NCBI GenBank assembly: GCA_016842085.1
Contig: JAEVEX010000044.1
Coordinates: forward strand, 1 to 64,000
Direction of reading: 5' to 3'
Length of the DNA stretch: 64,000 nucleotides
Source: Candidatus Thermoflexus tengchongensis
GTDB lineage: Bacteria; Chloroflexota; Anaerolineae; Thermoflexales; Thermoflexaceae
Both the position numbers and the translations under genes were made by a program. The notes below the pieces were generated by a model that saw only the letters and a program-made list of their open reading frames with translations, was not told the DNA's origin and did not search any database. Below, one piece after another: positions 6,849 through 15,068 of the stretch (within the stretch, counting starts at the first letter, position 1; every line of letters begins with the position of its first letter).

Positions 6849-8144
6849 TCACGAGAGAGCTTCCGGGAGCTTTTCCCGTTGCGGGGCGCCCGGAGGAGCT
6901 TCCATCCATCGGCGAAGGTTCTCCAGGCCTTCTTCAAAGAACAGCACGATCAGCCCGATCAGCAGCCCCCCCAGGCCACCCAGGACAACGTTCAGGCGAG
7001 TCTGAGGGCGGAACCGGGTATACGTGGGCTCGTCCACCAGCAGCGCATCGATCCGGTCCTCCCGCCGGAGCCTCTCGTTCTCCTTCTGCCGCCACTCCAC
7101 AAACTGCTGCGCCCACCGTTTGGCGATCTGCCGGGCCAGCTCTCCATCCGGGGCGCGCACTTCCAGGCGGATCACCATGCTGCGCTCATCCAGGGAGAGC
7201 GACATGTTCCGACGCAGCTGCTCCGGCGTCATCGCCAGGCCCAGCTCCTGGATCACGCGGCGCGCAGAGGGCTGCGCGGGATCATCCCCTCCATAGACGC
7301 TGGAGAGGATCTGAAGATAGCTGTTCAGGAGGGTTTTGGCGGCCTGGCTCTGGCCGAAATCCGGCCGCGCCGGCTGCACCGCGATCGTCGCCACCGCCCG
7401 ATACACCGGCGTCTGCAGCCGGCTGTAAATGAAGGCCAGGCCCGCTGCGGCCACCGGGAAGATGAGCAACGCCCATCCCCGCCGTCGCAGGAGCCGAAGG
7501 TAATACTGGACCAGCAGCCATTGCTCCGTCGCCCGCGCTGCCCCCAGTTCCATCCACCCGAGCAACAGGGTCAGCGCGCCCCCCAGCACCAGCCCCATCA
7601 ACGCCCCGGCCGCCACATTGAACGTCGTCTGCGGGCGGAATCGGCCGGCGACCGGTTGATCGACCAGGAGCGCATCGATCTGGTCCTCCTGGCGCAGCGT
7701 CTGGTTCTCCGTTCGGCGCCACTCAATGAAAAGCTCCGCCCACGTCCGGGCGATCCGCTGCGCCATCTCCGGATCGTAAGATCGGATCTCCAGCTCGATC
7801 AGGAGGCTGCGCTCATCCGCCGAGAAGATCGCGCTGCGCCGCAGCTGTTCGGGCGTCATATCCAGCTGCATGGCCTGGATCACCCGGCTGGCCGAGGGCT
7901 GATGGAGATCCCCGCCCCCATACGCGCTGGACATGATCTGCACATAGCTGCTCAGGAGGGTTTTGGCGGCCTGGCTCTGGCCGAAATCCGGCCGCGCCGG
8001 CTGCACCGCGATCGTCGCCACCGCCCGATACACCGGCGTCTGCAGCCGGCTGTAGACGAAGGCGCTCAGGGCGGTCACGATGGCCAGGGCCGGGATCAGC
8101 CACCCCCATCGCCGCAGAATTTGTGTAAGATCCCAGAGGCTCAT
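6849..8144 (-). CDS. Wzz-type polysaccharide co-polymerase, internally duplicated
   Basis: A 431-residue inner-membrane protein made of two tandem Wzz-like units. Each unit starts with a membrane helix (about residues 14-32 and 222-241), runs through the conserved Y-S-R-L-Q-T-P-V-Y-R-A-V-A-T-I strand and a periplasmic coiled domain, and ends with a second helix. A 103-bp block (7325-7427) is identical to 7952-8054, exactly 627 bases (209 codons) apart. That means recent duplication or gene conversion between the halves. Such proteins set polysaccharide chain length. The ATG at 8144 has GAGGGGGG upstream. No C-terminal kinase is fused; the neighbour downstream supplies a degenerate one. Confidence 0.85.
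   Translation of the reverse strand: MSLWDLTQILRRWGWLIPALAIVTALSAFVYSRLQTPVYRAVATIAVQPARPDFGQSQAAKTLLSSYVQIMSSAYGGGDLHQPSASRVIQAMQLDMTPEQLRRSAIFSADERSLLIELEIRSYDPEMAQRIARTWAELFIEWRRTENQTLRQEDQIDALLVDQPVAGRFRPQTTFNVAAGALMGLVLGGALTLLLGWMELGAARATEQWLLVQYYLRLLRRRGWALLIFPVAAAGLAFIYSRLQTPVYRAVATIAVQPARPDFGQSQAAKTLLNSYLQILSSVYGGDDPAQPSARRVIQELGLAMTPEQLRRNMSLSLDERSMVIRLEVRAPDGELARQIAKRWAQQFVEWRQKENERLRREDRIDALLVDEPTYTRFRPQTRLNVVLGGLGGLLIGLIVLFFEEGLENLRRWMEAPPGAPQREKLPEALS
7325..7427 (-). repeat. 103-bp direct repeat, copy 1 (second Wzz unit)
   Basis: Identical over 103 bases to 7952-8054, in phase with the codons. It covers the strand Y-S-R-L-Q-T-P-V-Y-R and the following A-V-Q-P-A-R-P-D-F-G segment. 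Confidence 0.9.
7952..8054 (-). repeat. 103-bp direct repeat, copy 2 (first Wzz unit)
   Basis: Partner of 7325-7427. Flanking parts of the two Wzz units have diverged clearly at the amino-acid level, so identity confined to this block points to local gene conversion rather than a brand-new duplication. Confidence 0.9.
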
Positions 8145-8227
8145 AGGCCCCCCTCATAGAGCTTGCATCCTGCACCATTGGACCTGGATTCGAAGATCCC
8201 TTCTCCCCCTCTCACGTAACGGCTCAT

Positions 8228-8908
8228 TCATTTCCCCCGGCGTCGAGGGATCTCCCCCAGCACCCGGAAGCCCAGGCGCTCCACATCCGTTCGATCCCAG
8301 ATGCGGGGATCCGTAAAGTAAGCCAGGAAGGTGAGCGTCAATCCGCCCAGGAGGCCGAGAGCGACCCGAAAGAGGGGTTCCAGTCGGGATCGCAGGGAGG
8401 GCGCGGTGGGAACGGCGGCGGGGATGTCCAGTGGCGTCAGCGCGGCCATCCCTCCTCCGGCCTGGGGCCAGACCTGACCGACCTCCCGGCGCGCCACCGC
8501 CACCGCCGCCCGGGCGATCGCCTCGGTTATCCCAGGATCTGGATGGGTGACGTAAAGAACCACCAGGGACCGCTGATAATCCGAAGCCAGGGCTCCCTGA
8601 ACCGCAGGAGGCGAAAGGTTAAGACCCTCGGCCTGCAACTGCGCCGCCACCCGTTCCGCAAAGTCCCGGCTTCGAACCCAGGCGGAAACGGCCGCGGCCA
8701 GGTATTCGCTGGATAGCCAGCGGTAGTAGCCTTCGTAGTCATAGTCCCCACGGCCCTCCGGCCGGATCCCCACCGCCAGGCGGATGGAAGTCTGATAGGC
8801 AGGCGCGGGGGGGCGATCCAGTCCGGCCGCGAAGAACCCCAGCACGGTCGGGATCAGAGCCAGCCACCCCCATCGCTTGAGCACCCGAAGCAGTTCCTCG
8901 AACGTCAT
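8228..8908 (-). CDS. Wzz/chain-length-determinant-like membrane protein
   Basis: A 226-residue protein starting MTFEELLRVLKRWGW, with GGAAGAG upstream of the ATG at 8908. One membrane helix lies near residues 15-33 and another near 187-206 (G-L-L-G-G-L-T-L-T-F-L-A-Y-F). The intervening domain is periplasmic, with a Y-D-Y-E-G-Y-Y-R-W segment and a helical part. The two-helix layout with a short C-terminal cytosolic tail is that of polysaccharide co-polymerases, and the N-terminus resembles that of its neighbour. It may be a partner or regulator of the duplicated Wzz protein. Confidence 0.7.
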   Translation of the reverse strand: MTFEELLRVLKRWGWLALIPTVLGFFAAGLDRPPAPAYQTSIRLAVGIRPEGRGDYDYEGYYRWLSSEYLAAAVSAWVRSRDFAERVAAQLQAEGLNLSPPAVQGALASDYQRSLVVLYVTHPDPGITEAIARAAVAVARREVGQVWPQAGGGMAALTPLDIPAAVPTAPSLRSRLEPLFRVALGLLGGLTLTFLAYFTDPRIWDRTDVERLGFRVLGEIPRRRGK

Positions 8909-8919
8909 CGGCTCTTCCG

Positions 8920-10065
8920 TCAGGAAGGTGGAGTTCCCCAGCGATCCAGCAAAACCTGCTCCACATCCTGGCCCCGACGGGCGGATTCCCACGCCAGCTC
9001 CGCAATTTTCTTTATTTTTTCCTGGAATACATGTTTGTCAAACTGCTCCGCGTGGCGCCGGATCACCCCGGGATCGAACCGCAGGTCCTCGAAGCGGCGC
9101 ACGGCCTCCACCAGGCTTTCCGGCGCAGGCGCATGGAAGAAGACCCCGGTCACGCCCTCCACCACCGTATCCAGCGCCCCGCCGGCCGCGAAGGCGATCA
9201 CCGGCCGCCCGGCGGCCATCGCCTCCACCGGCGCGATCCCGAAATCCTCCGCCCCCGGGAACACGAAGGCCCGGCAGCGGGCATAGAGCTCTGCCAGCTC
9301 CTCTGTCGAAACCCTCCCCAGGAACGTGATGGTCGGCCCGGCCATCCGCTGGAGGCGCCGGCGGTCCCGGCCGTCCCCCACGATCACCAGGGGCAGCCCC
9401 AGCCGGTTGAAGGCCTCGATGGCCAGATCGATCCGCTTGTAGGGGATCAGGCGGGAGACAATGAGAAAGTAATCCTCCGGGCGGGCGGCGGGCTGAAAGC
9501 GCTGCACATCCACCGGCGGGTGGAGGAGGATCGATGGGCGCCGGTAGAACTTCCGGATGCGGCGGGCCACCTCCCGCGAGATGGCGATGAAAGCATCCAC
9601 CCGATCCGCGGCGATCCGATCCCAGAGCCGCAGAAGGGCGATCAGCGGCCGCAGCAGGCGCCGCAGCGGCCCCGGCAGGCCCTCGCGGGCGATGTATTCC
9701 TCATAGGCCCAGACGTAACGGGTCGGCGTCAGGCAGTAGCACAGGTGAACCGCGGAGGGGCCCGTGATCACCCCATGGCAGAACCCGCTTTTATTCGAGA
9801 TCACGACGTCGTATCCGGAGAGGTTCAGCCCATCGAACGCCAGAGGATAAAGGGGGAGGTAAAGCTGGTGATGCCGGTGGATGAGGGGCATGGCGTCCAG
9901 CCAGGTGGTGTGGATCTCCCAGCCCCGATAGTGAACGGGCATTCGATCCCGGGCGTAGATGCTGGTGTAGATCGGGGCGTCGGGGAAGGCCTCCACCAGG
10001 GCCTCCAGCACCGCCTCCGCGCCTCCCATCTGATTGAGCCAGTCGTGGACCAGCGCGACGCGCAT
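8920..10065 (-). CDS. Glycosyltransferase family 4
   Basis: A 381-residue GT-B enzyme that would add a sugar from a nucleotide donor to a membrane-linked glycan. The start at 10065 gives V-A-L-V-H-D-W-L-N-Q-M-G-G-A-E, the acceptor-side glycine-rich loop of this family. In the C-terminal half the donor site reads V-S-R-L-I-P-Y-K-R-I-D-L-A-I, V-I-V-G-D-G and F-G-I-A-P-V-E-A-M-A-A-G-R-P-V-I, with the E-x7-E motif. AGGGAA precedes the ATG. It lies between a Wzz-type gene (11 bases downstream) and rnhB. Substrate cannot be told from sequence. The family includes mannosyl- and rhamnosyltransferases. Confidence 0.88.
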   Translation of the reverse strand: MRVALVHDWLNQMGGAEAVLEALVEAFPDAPIYTSIYARDRMPVHYRGWEIHTTWLDAMPLIHRHHQLYLPLYPLAFDGLNLSGYDVVISNKSGFCHGVITGPSAVHLCYCLTPTRYVWAYEEYIAREGLPGPLRRLLRPLIALLRLWDRIAADRVDAFIAISREVARRIRKFYRRPSILLHPPVDVQRFQPAARPEDYFLIVSRLIPYKRIDLAIEAFNRLGLPLVIVGDGRDRRRLQRMAGPTITFLGRVSTEELAELYARCRAFVFPGAEDFGIAPVEAMAAGRPVIAFAAGGALDTVVEGVTGVFFHAPAPESLVEAVRRFEDLRFDPGVIRRHAEQFDKHVFQEKIKKIAELAWESARRGQDVEQVLLDRWGTPPS

Positions 10066-10100
10066 GGGTTCCCTGTGCGATGCAGGCAGGATCTCCCCGG

Positions 10101-10751
10101 CTAAAGCAGGGAAGGCGAGCGAACCGGGGCGAAGGACCGGCGGTGGATGGGGCTGGGGCCGTGGGCCTGAAGGGCCCGGCGATGCGCTGGGGTGCCGTAG
10201 CCCTTGTGCCCGGCGAAGCCGTATCCCGGGTAGATCCGATCCATCTCCACCATCCATCGATCCCGGGCAGCTTTGGCCACAATGGAAGCCGCTGCCGCCG
10301 ACAGACAGCGGGCATCCGCCTGAAAAAGAACCCGCTGGGGCAGCGGGACCGGCAGGGTCAGGGCGTCCACGATCAGCGCCTCGGGGGAGATCGGCAGGGC
10401 CTTCAGAGCCCGCAGCATCGCCAGGCGGGTCGCCGGGACGATGCCGAGGGCATCGATCTCCTCCGGGCTCGCCATCCCGATGCCCACCCCACGGGCGATC
10501 CGGAGGATCTCCGGAAAGAGGGCCTCCCGCTGCTCAGGGGTCAGGGTTTTGGAATCCCGCACCCCGGCCAGCCGGCGGCGCAGGCCCTTTGGATCCGGCG
10601 GAAGGATCACCGCAGCCGCCACCACCGGACCCGCCCATGCCCCTCGTCCGGCCTCATCCAGGCCGGCCACGTTCTCACAGCCCCGGCGCCAGAACGCCAT
10701 CTCCTCAGCGAGCGTCGGCCGGGGAAGGCGAGACCGACTCCGACCGGGCAT
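10101..10751 (-). CDS. rnhB: Ribonuclease HII
   Basis: It cleaves the RNA strand of RNA-DNA hybrids, including single embedded ribonucleotides. The 216-residue protein has G-L-D-E-A-G-R-G with catalytic Asp32 and Glu33, D-S-K at 66-68, Asp129 in I-V-D-A-L, and the S-I-V-A-K-A-A-R-D block with Asp164, followed by G-Y-G-F-A-G-H-K-G-Y-G-T. The ATG at 10751 has GGAAGGGG seven bases upstream but overlaps the preceding glycosyltransferase gene by 47 bases. An ATG at 10700 would remove the overlap, but its GAGGAG abuts the codon. A housekeeping gene embedded in a glycan cluster probably just shares the transcript. Confidence 0.95.
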   Translation of the reverse strand: MPGRSRSRLPRPTLAEEMAFWRRGCENVAGLDEAGRGAWAGPVVAAAVILPPDPKGLRRRLAGVRDSKTLTPEQREALFPEILRIARGVGIGMASPEEIDALGIVPATRLAMLRALKALPISPEALIVDALTLPVPLPQRVLFQADARCLSAAAASIVAKAARDRWMVEMDRIYPGYGFAGHKGYGTPAHRRALQAHGPSPIHRRSFAPVRSPSLL

Positions 10752-11466
10752 AGCGCCCCTTCCACGCGTTCCAGCGGATCAGCAGCAGCTCGCGGAACAT
10801 GTTCAGGCTGTCCCGGAAAAGCCGGACGCGGCTTTCCGGGTTGAAATACCAGGTCACCGGGACCTCCACGATCCGGTAGCCGCGCAGGCGGGCGATGAAC
10901 AGCACCTCCACATCGAAGCTCATGCCATCCAGCCGCTGCGCCCGGAAGAGGTCCTCCGCCGCCTCGGCGCGGAACATCTTGAAGCCGCACTGGGTGTCCT
11001 GGAAGCCGGGGACCGCCAGGATGCGGACGATGGTGTTGAAGATGCGCCCGATCAGGTGGCGATAGAGGGGCTCCCCGATCCGCTGAGCCCCCGGCGCCTC
11101 CCGGCTGCCGATGGCCACATCGAAGTCGTCCAGCTGCGGCGGGAGGAACTTCACCACCTCCTCAATGGGCGTGGAGAGATCCGCGTCGCAGATGTAGCGG
11201 TAGCGGCCGCGGGCGGCCAGCATCCCCAGGCGGACCGCCCGCCCCTTCCCCCGCTGGGGATCGCGGATCAGACGGACATACGGATGATCCCGCGCGAAGG
11301 CCTCCACGATCTCCGCCGTTCGATCCGTGCTGCCGTTCTCGACGACAATCACCTCGGCCGGCCGGCCCCAGGACCGCAGGAAGCGGTCGATGGCCTCCAG
11401 GGCGCGGGGCAGCCGGCGCTCCTCGTTGTGGGCCGGAATAATGATGGAAAGAAACGGCTCGTCCAT
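10705..11466 (-). CDS. Family 2 glycosyltransferase, dolichyl-phosphate-glucose synthase type
   Basis: A 253-residue GT-A enzyme starting MDEPFLSIIIPAHNEERRL. It has the family-2 motifs V-V-E-N-G-S-T-D-R-T, C-D-A-D-L-S-T-P (the metal-binding D-x-D), and Q-C-G-F-K-M-F-R-A-E-A. This arrangement is that of enzymes transferring glucose or mannose to a polyprenyl phosphate. The C-terminus (V-P-V-T-W-Y-F-N-P-E-S-R-V) has no clear membrane helices, so it is likely a peripheral membrane enzyme. It opens the minus-strand glycan cluster and overlaps rnhB. The 390 bases upstream have no gene and should contain its promoter. Confidence 0.88.
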   Translation of the reverse strand: MDEPFLSIIIPAHNEERRLPRALEAIDRFLRSWGRPAEVIVVENGSTDRTAEIVEAFARDHPYVRLIRDPQRGKGRAVRLGMLAARGRYRYICDADLSTPIEEVVKFLPPQLDDFDVAIGSREAPGAQRIGEPLYRHLIGRIFNTIVRILAVPGFQDTQCGFKMFRAEAAEDLFRAQRLDGMSFDVEVLFIARLRGYRIVEVPVTWYFNPESRVRLFRDSLNMFRELLLIRWNAWKGRYARSESVSPSPADAR

Positions 11467-11857
11467 CCCCTGCCTCGAATGTAAGGTTCCCCCCGGCGAG
11501 CAGAGAGCAGCATACCATAGACGCCCCCCAAGGGACAAACGGGCCTCCAGGGCACCTGGCCCTACCCTCCCCTGAACCCCAGCCGTAGACAGAATCCTGG
11601 ACAGTGGAAGGTTATTTATCCGGAGACTGGCTTCCCCGTTCGAACGCTGGTGATGGGGATCGTGGCCGGCATCATGCTGATGAGCCTCCTCCCGCAATGG
11701 CCCACGCCCAGCCCCTATGAAATCCTGGAGGCCTGGCTCGATCAGCGGGGTCGATCCGGCGGAGATCGGGGCTTCTATCGATTTCGGGCGGGTGGAGCCG
11801 CTGAAGACGTCCCCACCCGCCCGGGAAGCCCCTGGAGAAGCAGGGGATGGGAGCTTT
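11467..11857. other. Gene-free interval
   Basis: 391 bases between two minus-strand genes. A plus-strand frame from about 11650 (M-G-I-V-A-G-I-M-L-M-S) lacks a ribosome site and has no recognisable ending, so it is not called. A short imperfect hairpin near 11548-11565 is the only structure noticed. It should contain the promoter for the glycosyltransferase at 11466. Confidence 0.5.
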
Positions 11858-12334
11858 TTATCGAACGATCAGGGTGCCTTTCATCCCCGCCTCGTAGTGG
11901 CCGGGGACGAAACAACCGATCTCCCACTCGCCCTTGCGGTCTGGCGGCACGGTGAAGGTGAGGGTGGCCTTTCCATCCGGCTCCAGCTCCACCTCGAACC
12001 CGTGTTCCTCCTCTCGTTCAACCTTCCCCTTCTCCACCGTGTAGGTCACCTCGATCCCGGCGAAGAAATCCTGGCCGAAGCCCTCCATCTTCCCTTCGTG
12101 CTCGTGCTGCTTCACCTCACGGCCGACCATGAATTCATGTTCCACCCGGCCTTTGTTGATCAGCTGGAGGGTCACCGTTTGCCCCGCGGGAAGCTCCAGA
12201 CGGGCCGGTTTGAAGTAAAACTCCCCCAGCTCAACCGCGATCATGGTCGCCCCACTGGTTGAGGGAGCGGCGCAGGCGCTGAGCAATAAGGCGAGTCCGA
12301 TTAGAAGAACCTCCAGCCGCATCCTGAACCGCAT
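11858..12334 (-). CDS. Cupredoxin lipoprotein (type 1 copper)
   Basis: A 158-residue small blue-copper protein anchored outside the cell. A lipobox (L-L-L-S-A-C, Cys21) ends the signal peptide. The four type 1 ligands are all visible: His66 in V-E-H-E-F-M-V-G, then Cys141, His146 and Met151 in C-F-V-P-G-H-Y-E-A-G-M. Between them is an unusually long acidic, His-rich insert (residues 72-115). AAAGGAGG precedes the ATG. A close paralogue sits at 24594-25079 beside the oxidase operon. It lies downstream of the CuA/cytochrome c gene at 12463, so a mobile electron carrier for that module is a fair inference. Confidence 0.9.
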   Translation of the reverse strand: MRFRMRLEVLLIGLALLLSACAAPSTSGATMIAVELGEFYFKPARLELPAGQTVTLQLINKGRVEHEFMVGREVKQHEHEGKMEGFGQDFFAGIEVTYTVEKGKVEREEEHGFEVELEPDGKATLTFTVPPDRKGEWEIGCFVPGHYEAGMKGTLIVR

Positions 12335-12462
12335 GTTTGGCCTCCTTTATGGAGAGATCAGATTGAAATCCGCAGGATCGTTTTGCCCAGGGATGGGACA
12401 AACGGATTCGCCGTTCACCCTGCCCAGACCCCAGGCCGGCAACAGGGCATGGACCATTTGCC

Positions 12463-13134
12463 TTAAGGACGTGAAGGCTCCCGGACCAGCTCGCGAAGGA
12501 ACCGAATCAGGGCCTCAATCTCCGCTTCGGATAACCGCTCCCCCCAGGCGGGCATCGCGGTCCCGGGTCGCCCCTGCCGGATGATCTCGCGGAGCGTTGC
12601 GTCATCCATTTGAGGAACCCGGCCGGTTGCGTTCAGGGCGGGGCCCACGCGCCCCTCCCCCTGAGGCCCGTGGCAGGCCGCACAATAGGTCTGGAACAGA
12701 AAAGCGCCGTCCGAAGCCGCTTCGATCTCCGGAACCGGTCCACCGCCGGGAGGCCGAACAACCAGCTCGCCGATCATCTCCCCATGGCGCGGGCTGCAGA
12801 CCACGGTGCAGATCACCCGATAGCGCCCGGGCCGCTCGGGGCGCAACCGGATCTCCCGCACCTTCCCGGGCTCCACTGTCACCGAGATCCCCAACCCGGG
12901 AATGCTCAAGCCGTGAACGACATCCGCGCTGGTGACCCTCAGGCGGATCTCTTCCCCCGCTCGAACTTCCAGCGTGGGAGGTTGCCACCCCCCGGACTCC
13001 GGGATCCGGGCAATCCACCAGCGCGCGGAGCCGTTCCAGGCTCGATCCGCTGTCCAGAGGCCAAGCGGCAACCCGACCAGAACGCTTAGCACCAACCCCC
13101 GGGCTAGCCATTCCCACCCCTTCATGGCTTCCAT
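12463..13134 (-). CDS. CuA domain fused to cytochrome c, membrane-anchored
   Basis: A 223-residue protein that starts at 13134 (AGGAGGAGGG upstream), has one N-terminal helix (about 11-28), then a cupredoxin domain with a full dinuclear CuA site: His74 in D-V-V-H-G-L, Cys109, Cys113, His117 and Met120 in C-T-V-V-C-S-P-R-H-G-E-M. A class I cytochrome c follows, with C-A-A-C-H at 151-155 and axial Met194 in G-T-A-M-P-A-W. This looks like a caa3-type oxidase subunit II but has only one membrane helix, and no subunit I lies beside it. The polyferredoxin gene ends 11 bases before it, so one transcript is likely. Nitrous-oxide reductase is excluded by lack of the CuZ propeller. Confidence 0.85.
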   Translation of the reverse strand: MEAMKGWEWLARGLVLSVLVGLPLGLWTADRAWNGSARWWIARIPESGGWQPPTLEVRAGEEIRLRVTSADVVHGLSIPGLGISVTVEPGKVREIRLRPERPGRYRVICTVVCSPRHGEMIGELVVRPPGGGPVPEIEAASDGAFLFQTYCAACHGPQGEGRVGPALNATGRVPQMDDATLREIIRQGRPGTAMPAWGERLSEAEIEALIRFLRELVREPSRP

Positions 13135-13145
13135 ATCCCTCCTCC

Positions 13146-14564
13146 TCACCCCAGGTAGAGGCGCTGGAACAGCAACACGATCAAGGTCATGAAGCTGGCG
13201 ATCGGCAGGAGCGCGCGCCGGGCCTTCGCCGCATCCTCCAGATTCTGCTGGGCGATCCGGAAAGCCAGTCCGATGGAGACCGCCAGGCCCAGCCACAGGA
13301 AGGGAAGCTGCAGGAGCGGAACCAGCTCGGGCATATACGGGGTCCAGGGGTGGGATGCCGTGCCCAGCAGATCCCACCCCCGCCCCAGGGGATCGGAGAG
13401 GAGGGGGATCGCATACGAGATGTTGACCAGGACGAAGGAGAGGGTAAAGGCGATCCAGCCGGTCAGCCCCAGCGGGACCAGGGCGTAGGCCAGCTCGACA
13501 AAGAGGCGCCGAAGCGGAATCTCCGCCCGTGCGATCCATCGGGCGAGGGCCACCGCGATCAGGAACACGCCGGGAAGACCGATGAGGTTCAACCCGAGGA
13601 AACCGGCGGCGTAGAGGGCAAACCCGGCCGGATCGCTGAGATTGGCCCATTCCTTCAGGAATCCCCAGGGGCCAGTATAAACGGCCGAGTAGATCAGGGC
13701 GCAGCTCAGCATGATGAAGGCCTTGTAAGCCTCATCCAGGCTCCGCCCCTTCCACCCTGGAGCGCGCGCGAGCAGCAGATCCTGTCCGAAGGGCCGCAGG
13801 AAGATCCCCACGTTCTCCTTCGGACAGGCCTTCAGGCACTCTGTGCACAGGCCGCAGTCGATGTTCCGCCACAGGTTCCCCGGATAGGCCATCCAGGGAC
13901 ATGGATAGCCCTTCGCGTTCCCCCGCAGGCAATCTTTCTCTTTATGGGTCACGCAGACCTGAGGATCCTTCACCCGAAGCTCCAGCGGGGCGACCATGGC
14001 GTAGAGCCCGATGAAGCCGCCCACCGGACACACATAGCGGCAGAAGACCCGTCGCTCGAAGAGGAGGGAGAGAAGGAGGGCCAGCCCGATGAAGAGGGTC
14101 AGCACGATCCCCGTGGCCAGCGGACGGGTCAGGATGATGGCGCTGAAGAGGGCAACCGCGAGGAAAGTTCCGTTCTGGAGCCAGATGTTGCGAAGAGCCC
14201 GAGGCCAGGATAAGCCCAGGGTGAACGGTCGCCCCGGGCGCCGGGCGACGATAGCCAGCCGCTGGAGCCACTCCCCAGGGGCAGGGATCGGACACATGGC
14301 GCACCAGATGCGGCCCGCGAGAGGGATCAGGAGGACGATGAGAGCTGCCCACCAGACGATCCAGACGAAGATGATGGCGAAATTGCGGTTCCCTACTGGG
14401 GTGCCGAGGAAGGCGGCCGCCAACACCAGCACGAAGACGGCCAGGTTCGGCAGGATCAACATGAACTGGAAGGCCCGATGCTTCACCAGCCGTCGCAGAG
14501 GCGACCAGCGGGTGAGCTCCAGCCTCGGATAAACAAACGCGCGCGCCATGCCGCGAACCACCAT
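13146..14564 (-). CDS. NapH/NosR/CcoG-like polyferredoxin membrane protein
   Basis: A 472-residue integral membrane protein with about ten hydrophobic helices. Two C-x2-C-P / C-x3-C-P motifs follow membrane segments (Cys88 and Cys91 in W-C-A-M-C-P-I-P; Cys175 and Cys179 in C-R-Y-V-C-P-V-G-G), as in NapH and NosR. A ferredoxin loop C-G-L-C-T-E-C-L-K-A-C-P (237-248) and further cysteines at 204, 212 and 222 could hold Fe-S clusters. Such proteins move electrons between the quinone pool and periplasmic copper enzymes. GGGAGG precedes the ATG. The ATG directly abuts the stop of the CuA gene upstream. Its partner reductase is not in the window. Confidence 0.8.
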   Translation of the reverse strand: MVVRGMARAFVYPRLELTRWSPLRRLVKHRAFQFMLILPNLAVFVLVLAAAFLGTPVGNRNFAIIFVWIVWWAALIVLLIPLAGRIWCAMCPIPAPGEWLQRLAIVARRPGRPFTLGLSWPRALRNIWLQNGTFLAVALFSAIILTRPLATGIVLTLFIGLALLLSLLFERRVFCRYVCPVGGFIGLYAMVAPLELRVKDPQVCVTHKEKDCLRGNAKGYPCPWMAYPGNLWRNIDCGLCTECLKACPKENVGIFLRPFGQDLLLARAPGWKGRSLDEAYKAFIMLSCALIYSAVYTGPWGFLKEWANLSDPAGFALYAAGFLGLNLIGLPGVFLIAVALARWIARAEIPLRRLFVELAYALVPLGLTGWIAFTLSFVLVNISYAIPLLSDPLGRGWDLLGTASHPWTPYMPELVPLLQLPFLWLGLAVSIGLAFRIAQQNLEDAAKARRALLPIASFMTLIVLLFQRLYLG

Positions 14565-15068
14565 TCAGGCCTCCCTTTTGAGCCACCAGAATCGACCCAC
14601 CACGGCCAGGGCCAGGAAAATCGTGCCCAGGGCGGAACCGTAGAAGGGGAGGTTCGGTGTCACCACGAGCTCGCCGATCATGAACGGATGCAAGGGGCCG
14701 CAGGTCTCCGAGCACCGGAAGCGGAACTTCCCTGGCCGGATGGCGATGAACTCGATGGTCACTTCCTCACCGGGCTGCACGATCCGGTTAATGCCGTATC
14801 CGTCCAGATAGAACCCGTGAGCGGTATCAGCAGCGCGCAGGTGGAGGACTACCCGTTCGCCCCAGCGCACCTCGATCCGGCCCCCCAGGGCATGGCGCGT
14901 GTGGGCCTCGCCTGGCTGGAGGGGATCATAGTGGAAGGCCTGGCTCAGCAGCTCGATCTCCCGCACGACCGGGGTCCTGCCCGGTGTGAGGCTGAGGGCG
15001 AGGCCCACCACAGGGGCGATGAAGCCCAGCAAACCGATCCCGCTGACCAGAAACCACGTTCCGCGCAT
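14565..15068 (-). CDS. Stand-alone CuA protein (COX2-like), two membrane helices
   Basis: A 167-residue protein starting MRGTWFLVSGIGLLG. It has helices at about 6-26 and 142-161, and the periplasmic cupredoxin domain between them. The CuA ligands are complete: His84 in D-T-A-H-G-F-Y, then Cys119, Cys123, His127 and Met130 in C-S-E-T-C-G-P-L-H-P-F-M, with the bridging Glu121 of oxidase subunits II. Helix order (N- and C-terminal) differs from normal COX2, where two helices precede the domain. Starts at 15104 and a GTG at 15131 are in frame, but none has a strong ribosome site. It is first in a tight three-gene set with the polyferredoxin and CuA-cytochrome c proteins. Confidence 0.82.
   Translation of the reverse strand: MRGTWFLVSGIGLLGFIAPVVGLALSLTPGRTPVVREIELLSQAFHYDPLQPGEAHTRHALGGRIEVRWGERVVLHLRAADTAHGFYLDGYGINRIVQPGEEVTIEFIAIRPGKFRFRCSETCGPLHPFMIGELVVTPNLPFYGSALGTIFLALAVVGRFWWLKREA

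Noticed and set aside
6192-8159. 655-codon plus-strand frame across the Wzz/CpsD region
   Set aside because: It lies antisense to two well-supported genes and has no recognisable motif; the internal repeats reflect the Wzz duplication.
11650-11955. Small plus-strand protein M-G-I-V-A-G-I-M-L-M-S
   Set aside because: No ribosome site, no family, and it runs into the antisense of the cupredoxin gene.
12463-13134. Nitrous oxide reductase
   Set aside because: The CuA domain is present, but the large CuZ propeller domain is absent and a cytochrome c is fused instead.
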